A DNA stretch of 47,790 nt from Nitrospirota bacterium (GTDB lineage Bacteria > Nitrospirota > Nitrospiria > Nitrospirales > Nitrospiraceae), in NCBI GenBank assembly GCA_013388555.1, contig JACAFD010000031.1, positions 1 through 47,790 on the forward strand, given 5' to 3'. Each line of letters begins with the position of its first letter. The first letter of the stretch is position 1. Below, one piece after another: positions 15,635 to 23,421 of the stretch. The notes beneath the pieces were generated by a model. That model saw nothing but the letters and a program-made list of their open reading frames with translations. It did not search any database and was not told the origin of the DNA. A program made the translations under genes and the position numbers.

Positions 15635-17278
15635 ATGCCATCTCGTCGATCGCGTGTTCCGGTGCAGGCCGATTTCCTGGTCATTGGAAGCGGTGTAGCC
15701 GGTCTCCGTGCGGCGCTTGAGTTGAGCCATGCCGGCCGTGTCATGGTATTGACGAAAGGGCATCCACTCCAGAGCAGCTCGATTCATGCCCAAGGCGGAG
15801 TGGCGGTGGCGATAAGCGAAGAAGACGACGTGGCTATTCATCTGACCGACACGCTCAAAGCGGGGCACGGGCTCTGCCGGAAAGAAGCGGTGCGGGTTCT
15901 CGTTGAGGAAGGGCCTGAACGGATTCAGGAACTGATCGGGTGGGGAGCCAAATTCGATAAAGTCGGCGGCAAGTTCGCGTTTGCCAGGGAGGCTGCCCAC
16001 AGTCGGAGTCGCATTCTGCGGGCGCGGGGGGATGCGACGGGGAACGAAATGGTGAGGGTGTTGATTGCCGAGGTGAATAGACAGGAGCGTATTCAGCGAT
16101 TGGATCATCACTTTACCGTGGATCTCGTGGTTGAGGCTGGACGGTGCGGCGGAGCTGTTGTGCTGGATGAAGGGTCTGGTCGCCAGTTCATCCTTCCGGC
16201 TCGCGCGGTCGTATTGACCACTGGCGGGGCCGGGCAGATCTATGCGAGGACGACCAATCCTCCGAATGCCACTGGCGATGGGATGGCCATGGCACTGCGC
16301 GCTGGCGCTGTGCTTCAAGATATGGAGTTCGTTCAATTCCATCCGACGGCACTGTACTTGCCGTCGAGTCCGCCGTTCTTACTGTCAGAAGCGATGCGAG
16401 GGGAGGGTGCACAGCTGCGCAACAATAAAGGGGCGCTGTTCATGCAGCGCTACCACCCCATGGGGACTTTAGCACCGAGGGATATCGTCTCGCGGGCGAT
16501 CTTGGCAGAGATGGCGGCGACCAAAGCCCGTCATGTCTATCTCGATGTGACCCATTTGGACCCAGAGTTTGTGAAGCGACGTTTCCCGACGATTTATGCG
16601 ACCTGTCTTCGCTATGACATCGATATCACGGAGGAATGGATCCCTGTATCCCCCAGTGCACATTATATGATGGGAGGGGTCTGGACTGATCTGAACGGTG
16701 CGACATCGGTTCCAGGGCTCTTTGCCGCCGGGGAAGTGGCGTGCAGCGGTGTGCATGGAGCGAACCGTCTGGCGAGTAATTCCCTGCTTGAGGGATTAGT
16801 GTTTGGCTTGCGTGCGGCATCAGCAGCCGTGGCGTTTGCCGACCAACCAGGGCACTCCGCACTGTCGCCTCAGGAGGCCACTCTCCGAGCCGGCCAATTT
16901 GGCGTACTGGATGACGCGGAAAAGCTGAGAAGCTCACTTCGCCGAACGATGTGGGGACAGGTGGGCGTCATTCGTTCGGGCGAGTCACTCATCCGGGCCT
17001 GTGCTCAATTGTCGCGGTGGGCCCAACTCGTGACCCAGCCCTTTGCGAGCCGGGCAGCGCTGGAAGTGAAGAACATGGTGCAGGTGGCGCAATGTGTCGC
17101 GGAAGCGGCGCTGTGGCGGGAAAATAGTGTCGGGGCCCATTATCGGTCAGATTTTCCAGAGGCCAAGCGGGCCGGGTGGCAACTACATAGTCGCCTATCA
17201 AGCGGGGAGGCCGTTAGCGGGACGACAATTCAGAAATCCCGGGGTTTACTGTTGTCTCCGCGGGGGCGTATCGGCTGA
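15635..17278 (+). CDS. nadB: L-aspartate oxidase
   Basis: A 547-residue flavoprotein that oxidises L-aspartate to iminoaspartate, the first step of de novo NAD synthesis, which quinolinate synthase NadA completes. The FAD dinucleotide-binding motif GSGVAGLRAA lies near residues 18-27. SSSIHAQGG, HSRSRILRARGDATG and HPTALYLP follow in family order, as does the C-terminal GEVACSGVHGANRLASNSLLEGLVFG region split over the FAD and capping domains. Length is normal. NadA and NadC are not in the window. The last 65 bases overlap the 3' end of a convergent transglycosylase gene, so the C-terminal tail may be lineage-specific. Confidence 0.94.
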   Translation: MPSRRSRVPVQADFLVIGSGVAGLRAALELSHAGRVMVLTKGHPLQSSSIHAQGGVAVAISEEDDVAIHLTDTLKAGHGLCRKEAVRVLVEEGPERIQELIGWGAKFDKVGGKFAFAREAAHSRSRILRARGDATGNEMVRVLIAEVNRQERIQRLDHHFTVDLVVEAGRCGGAVVLDEGSGRQFILPARAVVLTTGGAGQIYARTTNPPNATGDGMAMALRAGAVLQDMEFVQFHPTALYLPSSPPFLLSEAMRGEGAQLRNNKGALFMQRYHPMGTLAPRDIVSRAILAEMAATKARHVYLDVTHLDPEFVKRRFPTIYATCLRYDIDITEEWIPVSPSAHYMMGGVWTDLNGATSVPGLFAAGEVACSGVHGANRLASNSLLEGLVFGLRAASAAVAFADQPGHSALSPQEATLRAGQFGVLDDAEKLRSSLRRTMWGQVGVIRSGESLIRACAQLSRWAQLVTQPFASRAALEVKNMVQVAQCVAEAALWRENSVGAHYRSDFPEAKRAGWQLHSRLSSGEAVSGTTIQKSRGLLLSPRGRIG

Positions 17279-17924
17279 CCGGGCGTTTCATGATGACGCC
17301 GTCGCGGACAAGGAATGTGCGGTAGTATTGGAGGACTTTCCGGACGTATTGCCTGGTCTCATCGAATGGGGGAAGCGCTTGATAGCGGTCGACCGCATTC
17401 TCTCCGGCATTATAAGCTGCCAGGGCTAACGGTAAATTTCCATGGAAGCGATCGAGCAGCTGGCGTAAGTATTTGGCCCCTCCGCCCACATTATCATCTG
17501 GATCATACATATCCCGCACATCCAGGCGTATGGCTGTCTGCGGCATCAGTTGCATGAGGCCGATCGCGCCGGCGCGAGACACCGCCCGTGGATCGAAGTC
17601 GGATTCAGCTTTGATGACGGCTCGGATCAGCGCGGGATGGAGCTGCTGTTGTGAAGAGTGCCGACGAATGAGTGGCTCGAGTTCTTGCTCAGACAAGGTC
17701 GTATGGAACCGGCTAGATTCGATCTCGATTTTTTGATAGCGGGAGTCTGACGGGACATTCGTAAGGGAGATTGAGCCGTCGCGCCCGATATACTGATACA
17801 TTTCTGCCATGGTTGTTGGAACGGAGAAGGCCAGCGAGCTGATTCCGGTGATCACCGTTGTTGCCAGGCCAATGGCTGCGTGCCGCCCGAAGGATGTCAT
17901 TTTGAAAGAAAAGGTGTTGTGCAT
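17214..17924 (-). CDS. Secreted lytic transglycosylase, SLT (MltC/Slt) type
   Basis: A 236-residue protein with an N-terminal signal peptide ending near MAEMY. A short DUF4124-like strand region (YQYIGRDGSISLTNVP) is followed by the SLT domain: AVIKAESDFDPRAVS with the catalytic Glu, GAIGLMQLMP, and the AAYNAGENAVDRY and ETRQYVRKVLQYY blocks. The family cleaves the MurNAc-GlcNAc bond of peptidoglycan without water, leaving 1,6-anhydromuramyl ends. It acts in the periplasm. The gene converges with nadB and shares 65 bases with it in antisense, leaving no intergenic terminator space. Confidence 0.92.
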   Translation of the reverse strand: MHNTFSFKMTSFGRHAAIGLATTVITGISSLAFSVPTTMAEMYQYIGRDGSISLTNVPSDSRYQKIEIESSRFHTTLSEQELEPLIRRHSSQQQLHPALIRAVIKAESDFDPRAVSRAGAIGLMQLMPQTAIRLDVRDMYDPDDNVGGGAKYLRQLLDRFHGNLPLALAAYNAGENAVDRYQALPPFDETRQYVRKVLQYYRTFLVRDGVIMKRPVSRYAPAETTVNPGISELSSR

Positions 17925-18033
17925 GGTTGCAACGATACCAGGCTACTCCAGGGAGTCAAGAAAATGCAGGTCTTGTGCCGTGATACCAGCCGTAAAGAGT
18001 GCAAAAAACACCTGAATTGGGGGGATGGCCGGG

Positions 18034-18909
18034 CTAGGGTTCTAAAAAACGCGTTCGGTTGGCCACAAAATGCCTATGGACCTGTTGGGTGAGAAGTCCC
18101 GGTTTTCCATTTCCGATCGGATGCCCGTCCACCACGGTGACCGGCACTACTTCCATACTTGTGTTGGTGATAAAACACTCGTCCGCCGTATGGATCGCTT
18201 CGACCCCGAAATATCCTTCGTCAACCGGGATCTGCGACTCTCGAGCAAGGCTGAGCACAATATCGCGCGTGATACCGTCCAGCAGGCCGCATGCGAGTGC
18301 CGGGGTACAGAGCCGGCCGGCTTGTACGAAGAAGAGATTGCTGACGGTGCATTCTGTCAGATGAGATTCCCAATTGAGTAGGATGGAGTCAAAGGCGCCA
18401 GCCGCGATCGCTTCCCGTTTGGCCTGAATGTTGTTTAGGAAATTAGTGGCTTTAATCTGAGGGTCAAGAGCGGTTGGAAGATTGCGCCTGGTCTTGGCGA
18501 CAATCAAGCTTACGCCGTTTTGATAAGTCTGGGGCGAGGGTGGTGCAAGAGGTTTGGTCATGATCACGACGGTGGGAGTTGGGCATAAGGCCGGATCGAG
18601 CCCGATACCGCCGGCTCCTCGTGTGATCGTGATTCGGAGATAGGCATCGCTTCGATCATTGCCGACGTCATTCCTTGTCATCGCTTCGTGGAGGAGCCCC
18701 GGCCACTTCTGCTCGGGAATCGGGATGGTTAGGCCGATCCCGCCCGCAGACCGGCGAAGCCGATCCAGATGTTGGTCGCGCATAAAGATCCGGTTCCCGT
18801 AGGAGCGAATCGTCTCATAGACGCCATCGCCATAGAGAAAACCGTGGTCGAAAACAGAGACGACGGCCTCCTCTTCTTTTACGAACCGGTCATTGAGATA
18901 AATCAACAT
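18034..18909 (-). CDS. pabC: Class IV aminotransferase / aminodeoxychorismate lyase-like (PabC/IlvE family)
   Basis: A 291-residue fold-type IV PLP enzyme. It shows FDHGFLYGDGVYETIR near the start, the PLP lysine in the ATNFLNN-preceding segment (QIKATNF, near residue 160), LTECTVSNLF and the phosphate-binding LLDGITR. The family covers branched-chain and D-amino acid aminotransferases and 4-amino-4-deoxychorismate lyase, which motifs alone do not separate well. The start is two bases after the stop of a chorismate-utilising synthase gene, which favours the PabC role, making p-aminobenzoate for folate. A general class IV aminotransferase remains possible. Confidence 0.85.
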   Translation of the reverse strand: MLIYLNDRFVKEEEAVVSVFDHGFLYGDGVYETIRSYGNRIFMRDQHLDRLRRSAGGIGLTIPIPEQKWPGLLHEAMTRNDVGNDRSDAYLRITITRGAGGIGLDPALCPTPTVVIMTKPLAPPSPQTYQNGVSLIVAKTRRNLPTALDPQIKATNFLNNIQAKREAIAAGAFDSILLNWESHLTECTVSNLFFVQAGRLCTPALACGLLDGITRDIVLSLARESQIPVDEGYFGVEAIHTADECFITNTSMEVVPVTVVDGHPIGNGKPGLLTQQVHRHFVANRTRFLEP

Positions 18910-18911
18910 CG

Positions 18912-20396
18912 TTACATCTGCCGCAGTGCGCTAAAAAAAGCCCGCGCCTTCTGGAGCGTTTCTTCGTATTCCTTGGCCGGCTCGGAGTCAGCGACAATCC
19001 CGGCCCCGACCTGCAAGTATCCCTTCCCTCCACACCATACCAAAGTTCGAATGACAATATTGAGATCGAGGTTCCCGTTCCAGCCGATGTATCCAAAGGA
19101 TCCGGTGTAGGGGCCACGCCGCACCGGTTCTAGCTCCTCAATAATCTCCATGCAGCGGATTTTGGGCACGCCAGTGATGGTGCCCCCGGGGAATAACGCT
19201 TGGATCAGATCGAGAAGCGTAGTGCCCGGTTTCAAGGCACCGCTGATATTAGACACGATGTGGTTGACGTGGGAGTACTGCTCAATACCCATGAATTCAT
19301 CGACCTGCACGGTGCCGTATCGACAGACGCGACCCAGGTCGTTTCGTTCGAGATCGACGAGCATAAGGTGTTCGGCTCGCTCCTTCTCATTTGCGAGTAA
19401 TTCGTCGATGAGGCGTTGATCATCGTGGGCATCAACCCCACGAGGCCTTGTTCCGGCGATCGGGCGCGTGTCCGCCCGGCTGTCATGAAGACGGATGAGC
19501 CGTTCGGGCGAAGCGCTGATCAGCGTGACTTCATCGAAGTGCACGAGCCCTGAGAAAGGCGATGGGTTAATGGCTTGCAGACGCCGGTAGAGTTCCTGCT
19601 CGTAGGGCAGTCGATCTACGTCATCGTCGTAAGTGCTAAGAGGTTCCAGAATGAATCGATGTGACAGATTGGCCTGGTAGATGTCTCCTGCCGCAATATA
19701 CTCCTGGCAGCGCCGGACTCGTTGAAAATAGGCGTCCCGCGTCTGGTCCGGATGAAAGGCTATTTGATCGAGGGAGGGAAGGGCGGTGAGGGGGGGTAGT
19801 TTTCTGTTCAGCCTGGCTTCCCACTCGGCCAACCGGTCCAAGCCTTCATGATAGAGCTTCTCCCGCGGTTCTCCCAAAAACCGTTCTACGGGCGGGCAAA
19901 AAATAATCTGCACGCGGTCGGTCTGATGATCGACCGTGGTGACGAGGTCATACAGACCGAATTGCAGATGAGGGAGCGGCAGATCGTCCTTGGCGATGGA
20001 CGGAAGCATTTCGTATTCGCGCACAAGATCGTAGCTGAGGTAGCCGACGGCGCCGCCAAAAAAATGAGGCAGACCCGGAGGTGGCTCGACCCGCGGGCCG
20101 GCGAATAGTCGGCAGAGGTTTCCGAGAGAATCTTCCGATGAACACTCGCATCCATCGTGGGTTCGAGAAGCCGCCTGCCCATGTCGCCCAGTCAGCACTG
20201 AGAAGGGGCTACTTCCCAGATATGAGTAGCGGCTCCCGCCGGCTGACCCCTTTCCGCTTTCGAGTAAGAATGAAGGCTGACAGGGAGACGCAATAGTGCG
20301 GTACAGCTCAAAGGGTGTCCTCCCGTGCCCATCCATCGTGAGGATCAAGGGCTGTGGAGCACCGTGTAAGAATGACGGTTGGGAGAAACGAGTCAT
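18912..20396 (-). CDS. pabB: Chorismate-utilising synthase component I (PabB/TrpE family)
   Basis: A 494-residue protein with an N-terminal TrpE-like domain and the chorismate-binding domain from about residue 220. Conserved blocks include IYQANLSHRF, the PIAGTRPRG segment, ERAEHLMLVDLERNDLGRV, FPGGTITGVPK and GIVADSEP. The family makes either anthranilate or 4-amino-4-deoxychorismate. PIAGT, with Ala, is the form described for anthranilate synthases, while E. coli-type PabB has Lys (PIKGT). The adjacent pabC-like gene points to folate synthesis instead. No glutamine amidotransferase partner is in the window, so it may share one elsewhere. I favour PabB, with this conflict stated. Confidence 0.85.
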   Translation of the reverse strand: MTRFSQPSFLHGAPQPLILTMDGHGRTPFELYRTIASPCQPSFLLESGKGSAGGSRYSYLGSSPFSVLTGRHGQAASRTHDGCECSSEDSLGNLCRLFAGPRVEPPPGLPHFFGGAVGYLSYDLVREYEMLPSIAKDDLPLPHLQFGLYDLVTTVDHQTDRVQIIFCPPVERFLGEPREKLYHEGLDRLAEWEARLNRKLPPLTALPSLDQIAFHPDQTRDAYFQRVRRCQEYIAAGDIYQANLSHRFILEPLSTYDDDVDRLPYEQELYRRLQAINPSPFSGLVHFDEVTLISASPERLIRLHDSRADTRPIAGTRPRGVDAHDDQRLIDELLANEKERAEHLMLVDLERNDLGRVCRYGTVQVDEFMGIEQYSHVNHIVSNISGALKPGTTLLDLIQALFPGGTITGVPKIRCMEIIEELEPVRRGPYTGSFGYIGWNGNLDLNIVIRTLVWCGGKGYLQVGAGIVADSEPAKEYEETLQKARAFFSALRQM

Positions 20397-20573
20397 GGGT
20401 GAACGTATATCGCTCTTGGCTTACGCGCCTTGCACTATACCCGACTGTATCTGCTGTGTCACAGTGCAGGGCCAGCTTGACAACATTAGTGCGATTCTGC
20501 TTGAATTGCGCGCCCGCCATCGGCAGAGTCCTTGCGTTCCAGGCTGCATTGGTCTCTCCTCAGTGGGTACGAT

Positions 20574-20795
20574 ATGCCTTCTTCACAAGACCCATTGTAT
20601 GCGGGGCTTGGCCAAGCGATCAGGATTGCATCAGATCTACTCGCTGCGCTGATTGTCGGAGGAGGGCTGGGATGGCTGTGTGACACATACTTCTTTGGTT
20701 CCACCCCCTGGGGGATGGTCGGAGGCCTGGTGTTGGGCGTTGTAACTGGGATCAGGAACGCATACCGGTCGGCGCAACGGTGGCCGAAGACATAA
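20574..20795 (+). CDS. atpI: ATP synthase protein I (AtpI-like)
   Basis: A 73-residue protein from ATG at 20574; the frame opens 42 bases earlier without a better start. It has two hydrophobic segments, SDLLAALIVGGGLGWL and MVGGLVLGVVTGIRNAY, matching the short AtpI/ATPase_gene1 family that assists assembly of the c-ring. It is the first gene of the membrane-sector operon and lies 33 bases before atpB, as expected for atpI. The spacer of about 180 bases upstream, after the divergent pabB gene, should contain the operon promoter, though I see no convincing one. Confidence 0.85.
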   Translation: MPSSQDPLYAGLGQAIRIASDLLAALIVGGGLGWLCDTYFFGSTPWGMVGGLVLGVVTGIRNAYRSAQRWPKT

Positions 20796-20828
20796 CGCCG
20801 TTCACAATAGAGAGAGTACGAAATCGCC

Positions 20829-21578
20829 ATGGAAGAAAGTCCGCTTCATACATTCGAACTTCACAATTGGATCCCGATCTCGCTTGGCGGATTGGATATT
20901 TCTATCAATAAGGCCGTTGTCATGATGTGGGTTGTCGTTTCCCTAGTGACGGTGCTTATGGTGATGGCAGGATCGGCGCGCAAGCTGGTGCCCGGCAAGT
21001 TGCAGAGCATAGCGGAAATGATGGTGGATTTCATTCGAGCCATCATCATGGATACGATAGGCAAAGAGGGGATGCGATTTTTCCCCTTTATCGCCACACT
21101 GTTTCTCTTTATTCTCTTTTGCAATCTTATCGGGTTGATCCCCGGCAGCTATACAGTAACAAGCCAGATTATCGTGACGGCCGTGTTCGCCTGCGTCGTG
21201 TATGGGCTCAGCTTAGTCATAGGATTTTATTTACACGGGGTGAAGTTCCTGGGCATTCTCATTCCACCTGGTACGCCCGGGTGGCTCGTGCCATTGATGA
21301 TACCGATCGAATTGATGAGTCAGTTGGCACGGCCCATTTCACTGGCTGTCCGGTTGTTCGCGAACATGACGGCGGGCCACGTGCTTCTTGGGGTCATGTT
21401 CGGTTTGGCGATCAGTGGCGGATTGTTGATCGGGTGGTTGCCCTTTGCCTTCACGGTGGCGCTCAATGTATTGGAAGTGGGCATCGCGTGCATTCAAGCC
21501 TATATTTTTACCATATTGACCTGCGTCTACTTAGGGGACGCATTTCATTTACATGGCCATGATGAGCACGCGCACTGA
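20829..21578 (+). CDS. atpB: F0F1 ATP synthase subunit a
   Basis: A 249-residue inner-membrane protein with five to six helices. It has the conserved arginine in the ARPISLAVRLFANMTAGH block near residue 175, the residue that faces the c-ring carboxylate in proton transfer. NLIGLIPGSYT and the late ACIQAYIFTILTCVYL helix with its Gln are also present. It forms the stator side of the F0 motor. Length is normal. It is followed by a 169-base spacer holding a repeat before atpE. Confidence 0.95.
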   Translation: MEESPLHTFELHNWIPISLGGLDISINKAVVMMWVVVSLVTVLMVMAGSARKLVPGKLQSIAEMMVDFIRAIIMDTIGKEGMRFFPFIATLFLFILFCNLIGLIPGSYTVTSQIIVTAVFACVVYGLSLVIGFYLHGVKFLGILIPPGTPGWLVPLMIPIELMSQLARPISLAVRLFANMTAGHVLLGVMFGLAISGGLLIGWLPFAFTVALNVLEVGIACIQAYIFTILTCVYLGDAFHLHGHDEHAH

Positions 21579-21581
21579 TAG

Positions 21582-21698
21582 GCTGCTGGAAAAGACCGTC
21601 CAGCAGCGTTCTCCGTCGCGCCCACTCTTCGACGTACTCAAATCCTACGGTTTTTTAGGGTGTCGCTCTTTGCGGTCTTGCGGGGGACATTTTGAGCG
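21582..21698 (+). repeat. Degenerate dispersed repeat inside the atp operon
   Basis: The spacer between atpB and atpE starts with a perfect 9-bp hairpin, GCTGCTGGA (21582-21590) and TCCAGCAGC (21599-21607), four bases after the atpB stop. Behind it come GTTCTCCGTCGC, CGACGTACTC, TGCGGTCTTGC and a terminal TTTTGAGC. This order matches, from memory, a roughly 100-base dispersed intergenic element of Nitrospira genomes. It is non-coding. It probably forms RNA structure that could set different levels of subunits a and c. Confidence 0.5.
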
Positions 21699-21747
21699 GT
21701 CTGTTCGGGGCTGTATTGAGTTTTCATTAAAGGAGGATTGACAAACA

Positions 21748-21978
21748 ATGGATTCAGCAGCAGCAGGGTTGATAGGTATGGGGTGTGCCGCGGCAGGGTT
21801 TGCCGGAGCCGGTGTAGGGATCGGCTACATCTTCGGGAAGATGATTGAAGTGGTGGGGCGCCAGCCGGAAGCAGAAGGCCGCGTCACAAAGTATATGTGG
21901 ATCGGGTTCGCGCTGGTGGAAGCCATCGCGCTGTACGGCCTGGTCATTGCGTTCATTATCATGGGCTTTCGCAAATAG
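21748..21978 (+). CDS. atpE: F0F1 ATP synthase subunit c
   Basis: A 76-residue hairpin of two helices joined by the polar loop VVGRQPEAEGR. The first helix is Gly/Ala-rich (GFAGAGVGIGYIFG). The second carries the ion-binding Glu58 in ALVEAIALYG. The residue after it is Ala rather than Ser or Thr, and there is no Na+-type Gln in helix one, so proton coupling is expected. AGGAGG lies eleven bases upstream of the start, stronger than the sites of its neighbours. That fits the need for many copies per ring. Confidence 0.95.
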   Translation: MDSAAAGLIGMGCAAAGFAGAGVGIGYIFGKMIEVVGRQPEAEGRVTKYMWIGFALVEAIALYGLVIAFIIMGFRK

Positions 21979-22055
21979 GAGCAGGCTTAGGTCTAGTCAA
22001 GGCGGAGGGAAGCATCTCCCCCTCAGTCTCAACCTCGGCCTTTCTGATGTGAACT

Positions 22056-22562
22056 ATGCCGCAGTTTGAATCTGACTTTTTTTCTTCCCTGATTTTTTGG
22101 GAAATCCTATCGTTCGCAATTCTCTTCTTCGTCCTCTATAAGTATGCATTTCCCGGCATCTTGAGTGCACTGGAGGAACGAGAAAAGAAAATTAAGGACA
22201 GCCTCGATGAAGCCGAACGTCACCGGTCAGAGGCCGAACAGAAACTTAAGGAGTACGAGGCCAAGCTGAACACGGCTGCTAAAGAAGCGGAAGGCATTCT
22301 CGCTGCTGCCAAGGAACGCGCACAGCGGCTTATGGAGGAGAATGAGCAGCGGCTGATGAGCGAGGCGGAGCGGATCAGAGGTGATGCGACGCGTGAAATC
22401 GATCAAGAGCGTCGCAAGGCGATTCAGGATATTCGGGCTCAAACGACCGATATGGCACTGATGGTGGCAGAGAAAGTCGTGCAGCGAAGTCTGAATGAGG
22501 CGGACCACCGGAAATTTGCAGATGAGGCGCTGGAGGCGTTGTCAAAATCCTACCAACGATAA
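22056..22562 (+). CDS. atpF: F0F1 ATP synthase subunit b
   Basis: A 168-residue peripheral-stalk protein. It has one N-terminal membrane helix (SLIFWEILSFAILFFVLYKY), then a long charged coiled coil from about residue 40 to 150 typical of b subunits. Length is usual for subunit b. The operon ends here: no delta, alpha, gamma, beta or epsilon gene follows, so the F1 sector must be encoded elsewhere. A second, b'-type gene is absent. A strong GC hairpin follows the stop. Confidence 0.93.
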   Translation: MPQFESDFFSSLIFWEILSFAILFFVLYKYAFPGILSALEEREKKIKDSLDEAERHRSEAEQKLKEYEAKLNTAAKEAEGILAAAKERAQRLMEENEQRLMSEAERIRGDATREIDQERRKAIQDIRAQTTDMALMVAEKVVQRSLNEADHRKFADEALEALSKSYQR

Positions 22563-22570
22563 TTTCTAAA

Positions 22571-22604
22571 CCGGGCGGGGTCATCCAAGGCTGATCCCGC
22601 CCGG
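22571..22604. terminator. Strong GC-rich hairpin between atpF and larE
   Basis: CCGGGCGGGGTCA (22571-22583) pairs with TGATCCCGCCCGG (22592-22604), thirteen pairs with one G-T wobble, around an 8-base loop. It lies between convergent genes and contains the last codons and the stop of larE. On the minus strand it is followed by TTTAGAAATT, a weak U-rich run; on the plus strand no U-run follows. It probably serves both transcripts. Confidence 0.65.
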
Positions 22605-23390
22605 CCTGTACCCTTCTAAATCCACACAGACGAAGCGAAATCCGGTCATGCGGAGGCGGGCACTGATGTGCGCGCGCAGGTCGGGCTGATTCAGCCGAGA
22701 AAACTCCTCCGCTCCAACCTCGATTCGCGCCACGTCTCCGTGCTCCCGAACACGCACATGGCGAAACCCCTCAGCCTGCAGAATGTCTTCAGCCTGCTCT
22801 ACGCGACGGAGACTGTCGATCGTGATCGGTGTGCCGCGAGGAATTCTGGAAGAAAGGCAGGCGGCTGCCGGCTTATCCCAATTTGAGAGGCCCAAGGCCT
22901 GGGCGAGTGCTCGCACATCGGGCTTCGAGAGAGAGGCTTCGACCAGCGGGCTTCGAACGCCCCACTCGCGTGCTGCTTTGATGCCCGGTCGATCGTCCCC
23001 AAGATCGTCAAGATTCGTCCCGTCCACAATCCATCGGCTTGCGCGCGGTTCGCGCAGTCCGTTCAGTAATTGATAGAGATCGGTCTTGCAATGGAAGCAG
23101 CGGGTTGCATCGTTCTGGACGAAAGCTGGAACGTCGAGTTGGTCGGTGTGGACGAGTTCATGCCGTGCGCCGATCTCCGAAGCTACTTGCCGTGCGCCGT
23201 CAAGCTCGATCTTGGGAAACGTCGGTGAGACAGCAGTGACAGCCAGTGCACGTTCACCAAGTTGTTCATGGGCGATTTTCAGGACGACTGTGCTGTCGAT
23301 TCCTCCGGAGAAGGCGACGAGCACGGACTGCATGTCCGAAATCATCCGGCGGAGGGTATTGAGTTTATCTTGGAGGGATTCGGTCAACAT
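22581..23390 (-). CDS. larE: ATP-dependent sacrificial sulfur transferase LarE
   Basis: A 269-residue PP-loop pyrophosphatase with SGGIDST at residues 28-34. Cys178 in AACLSSRIP corresponds to the sacrificial cysteine of Lactiplantibacillus LarE, which donates its sulfur and becomes dehydroalanine. A second pair lies in RCFHCK (Cys98, Cys101). LarE thiolates the pyridinium dicarboxylate made by LarB; LarC then inserts nickel to form the nickel-pincer cofactor of lactate racemase and related enzymes. No larA, larB or larC is present in the window. It is convergent with atpF and overlaps a terminator-like hairpin. Confidence 0.92.
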   Translation of the reverse strand: MLTESLQDKLNTLRRMISDMQSVLVAFSGGIDSTVVLKIAHEQLGERALAVTAVSPTFPKIELDGARQVASEIGARHELVHTDQLDVPAFVQNDATRCFHCKTDLYQLLNGLREPRASRWIVDGTNLDDLGDDRPGIKAAREWGVRSPLVEASLSKPDVRALAQALGLSNWDKPAAACLSSRIPRGTPITIDSLRRVEQAEDILQAEGFRHVRVREHGDVARIEVGAEEFSRLNQPDLRAHISARLRMTGFRFVCVDLEGYRPGGISLG

Positions 23391-23421
23391 AAATGCCTGT
23401 TATGGAGTTGTGACACAGTGC

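Noticed and set aside
15275-16342. A 355-codon minus-strand open frame opposite the lipoprotein and nadB genes
   Set aside because: The plus-strand genes have clear family motifs; the antisense frame has no ribosome-binding site and His/Arg/Pro-rich shadow composition.
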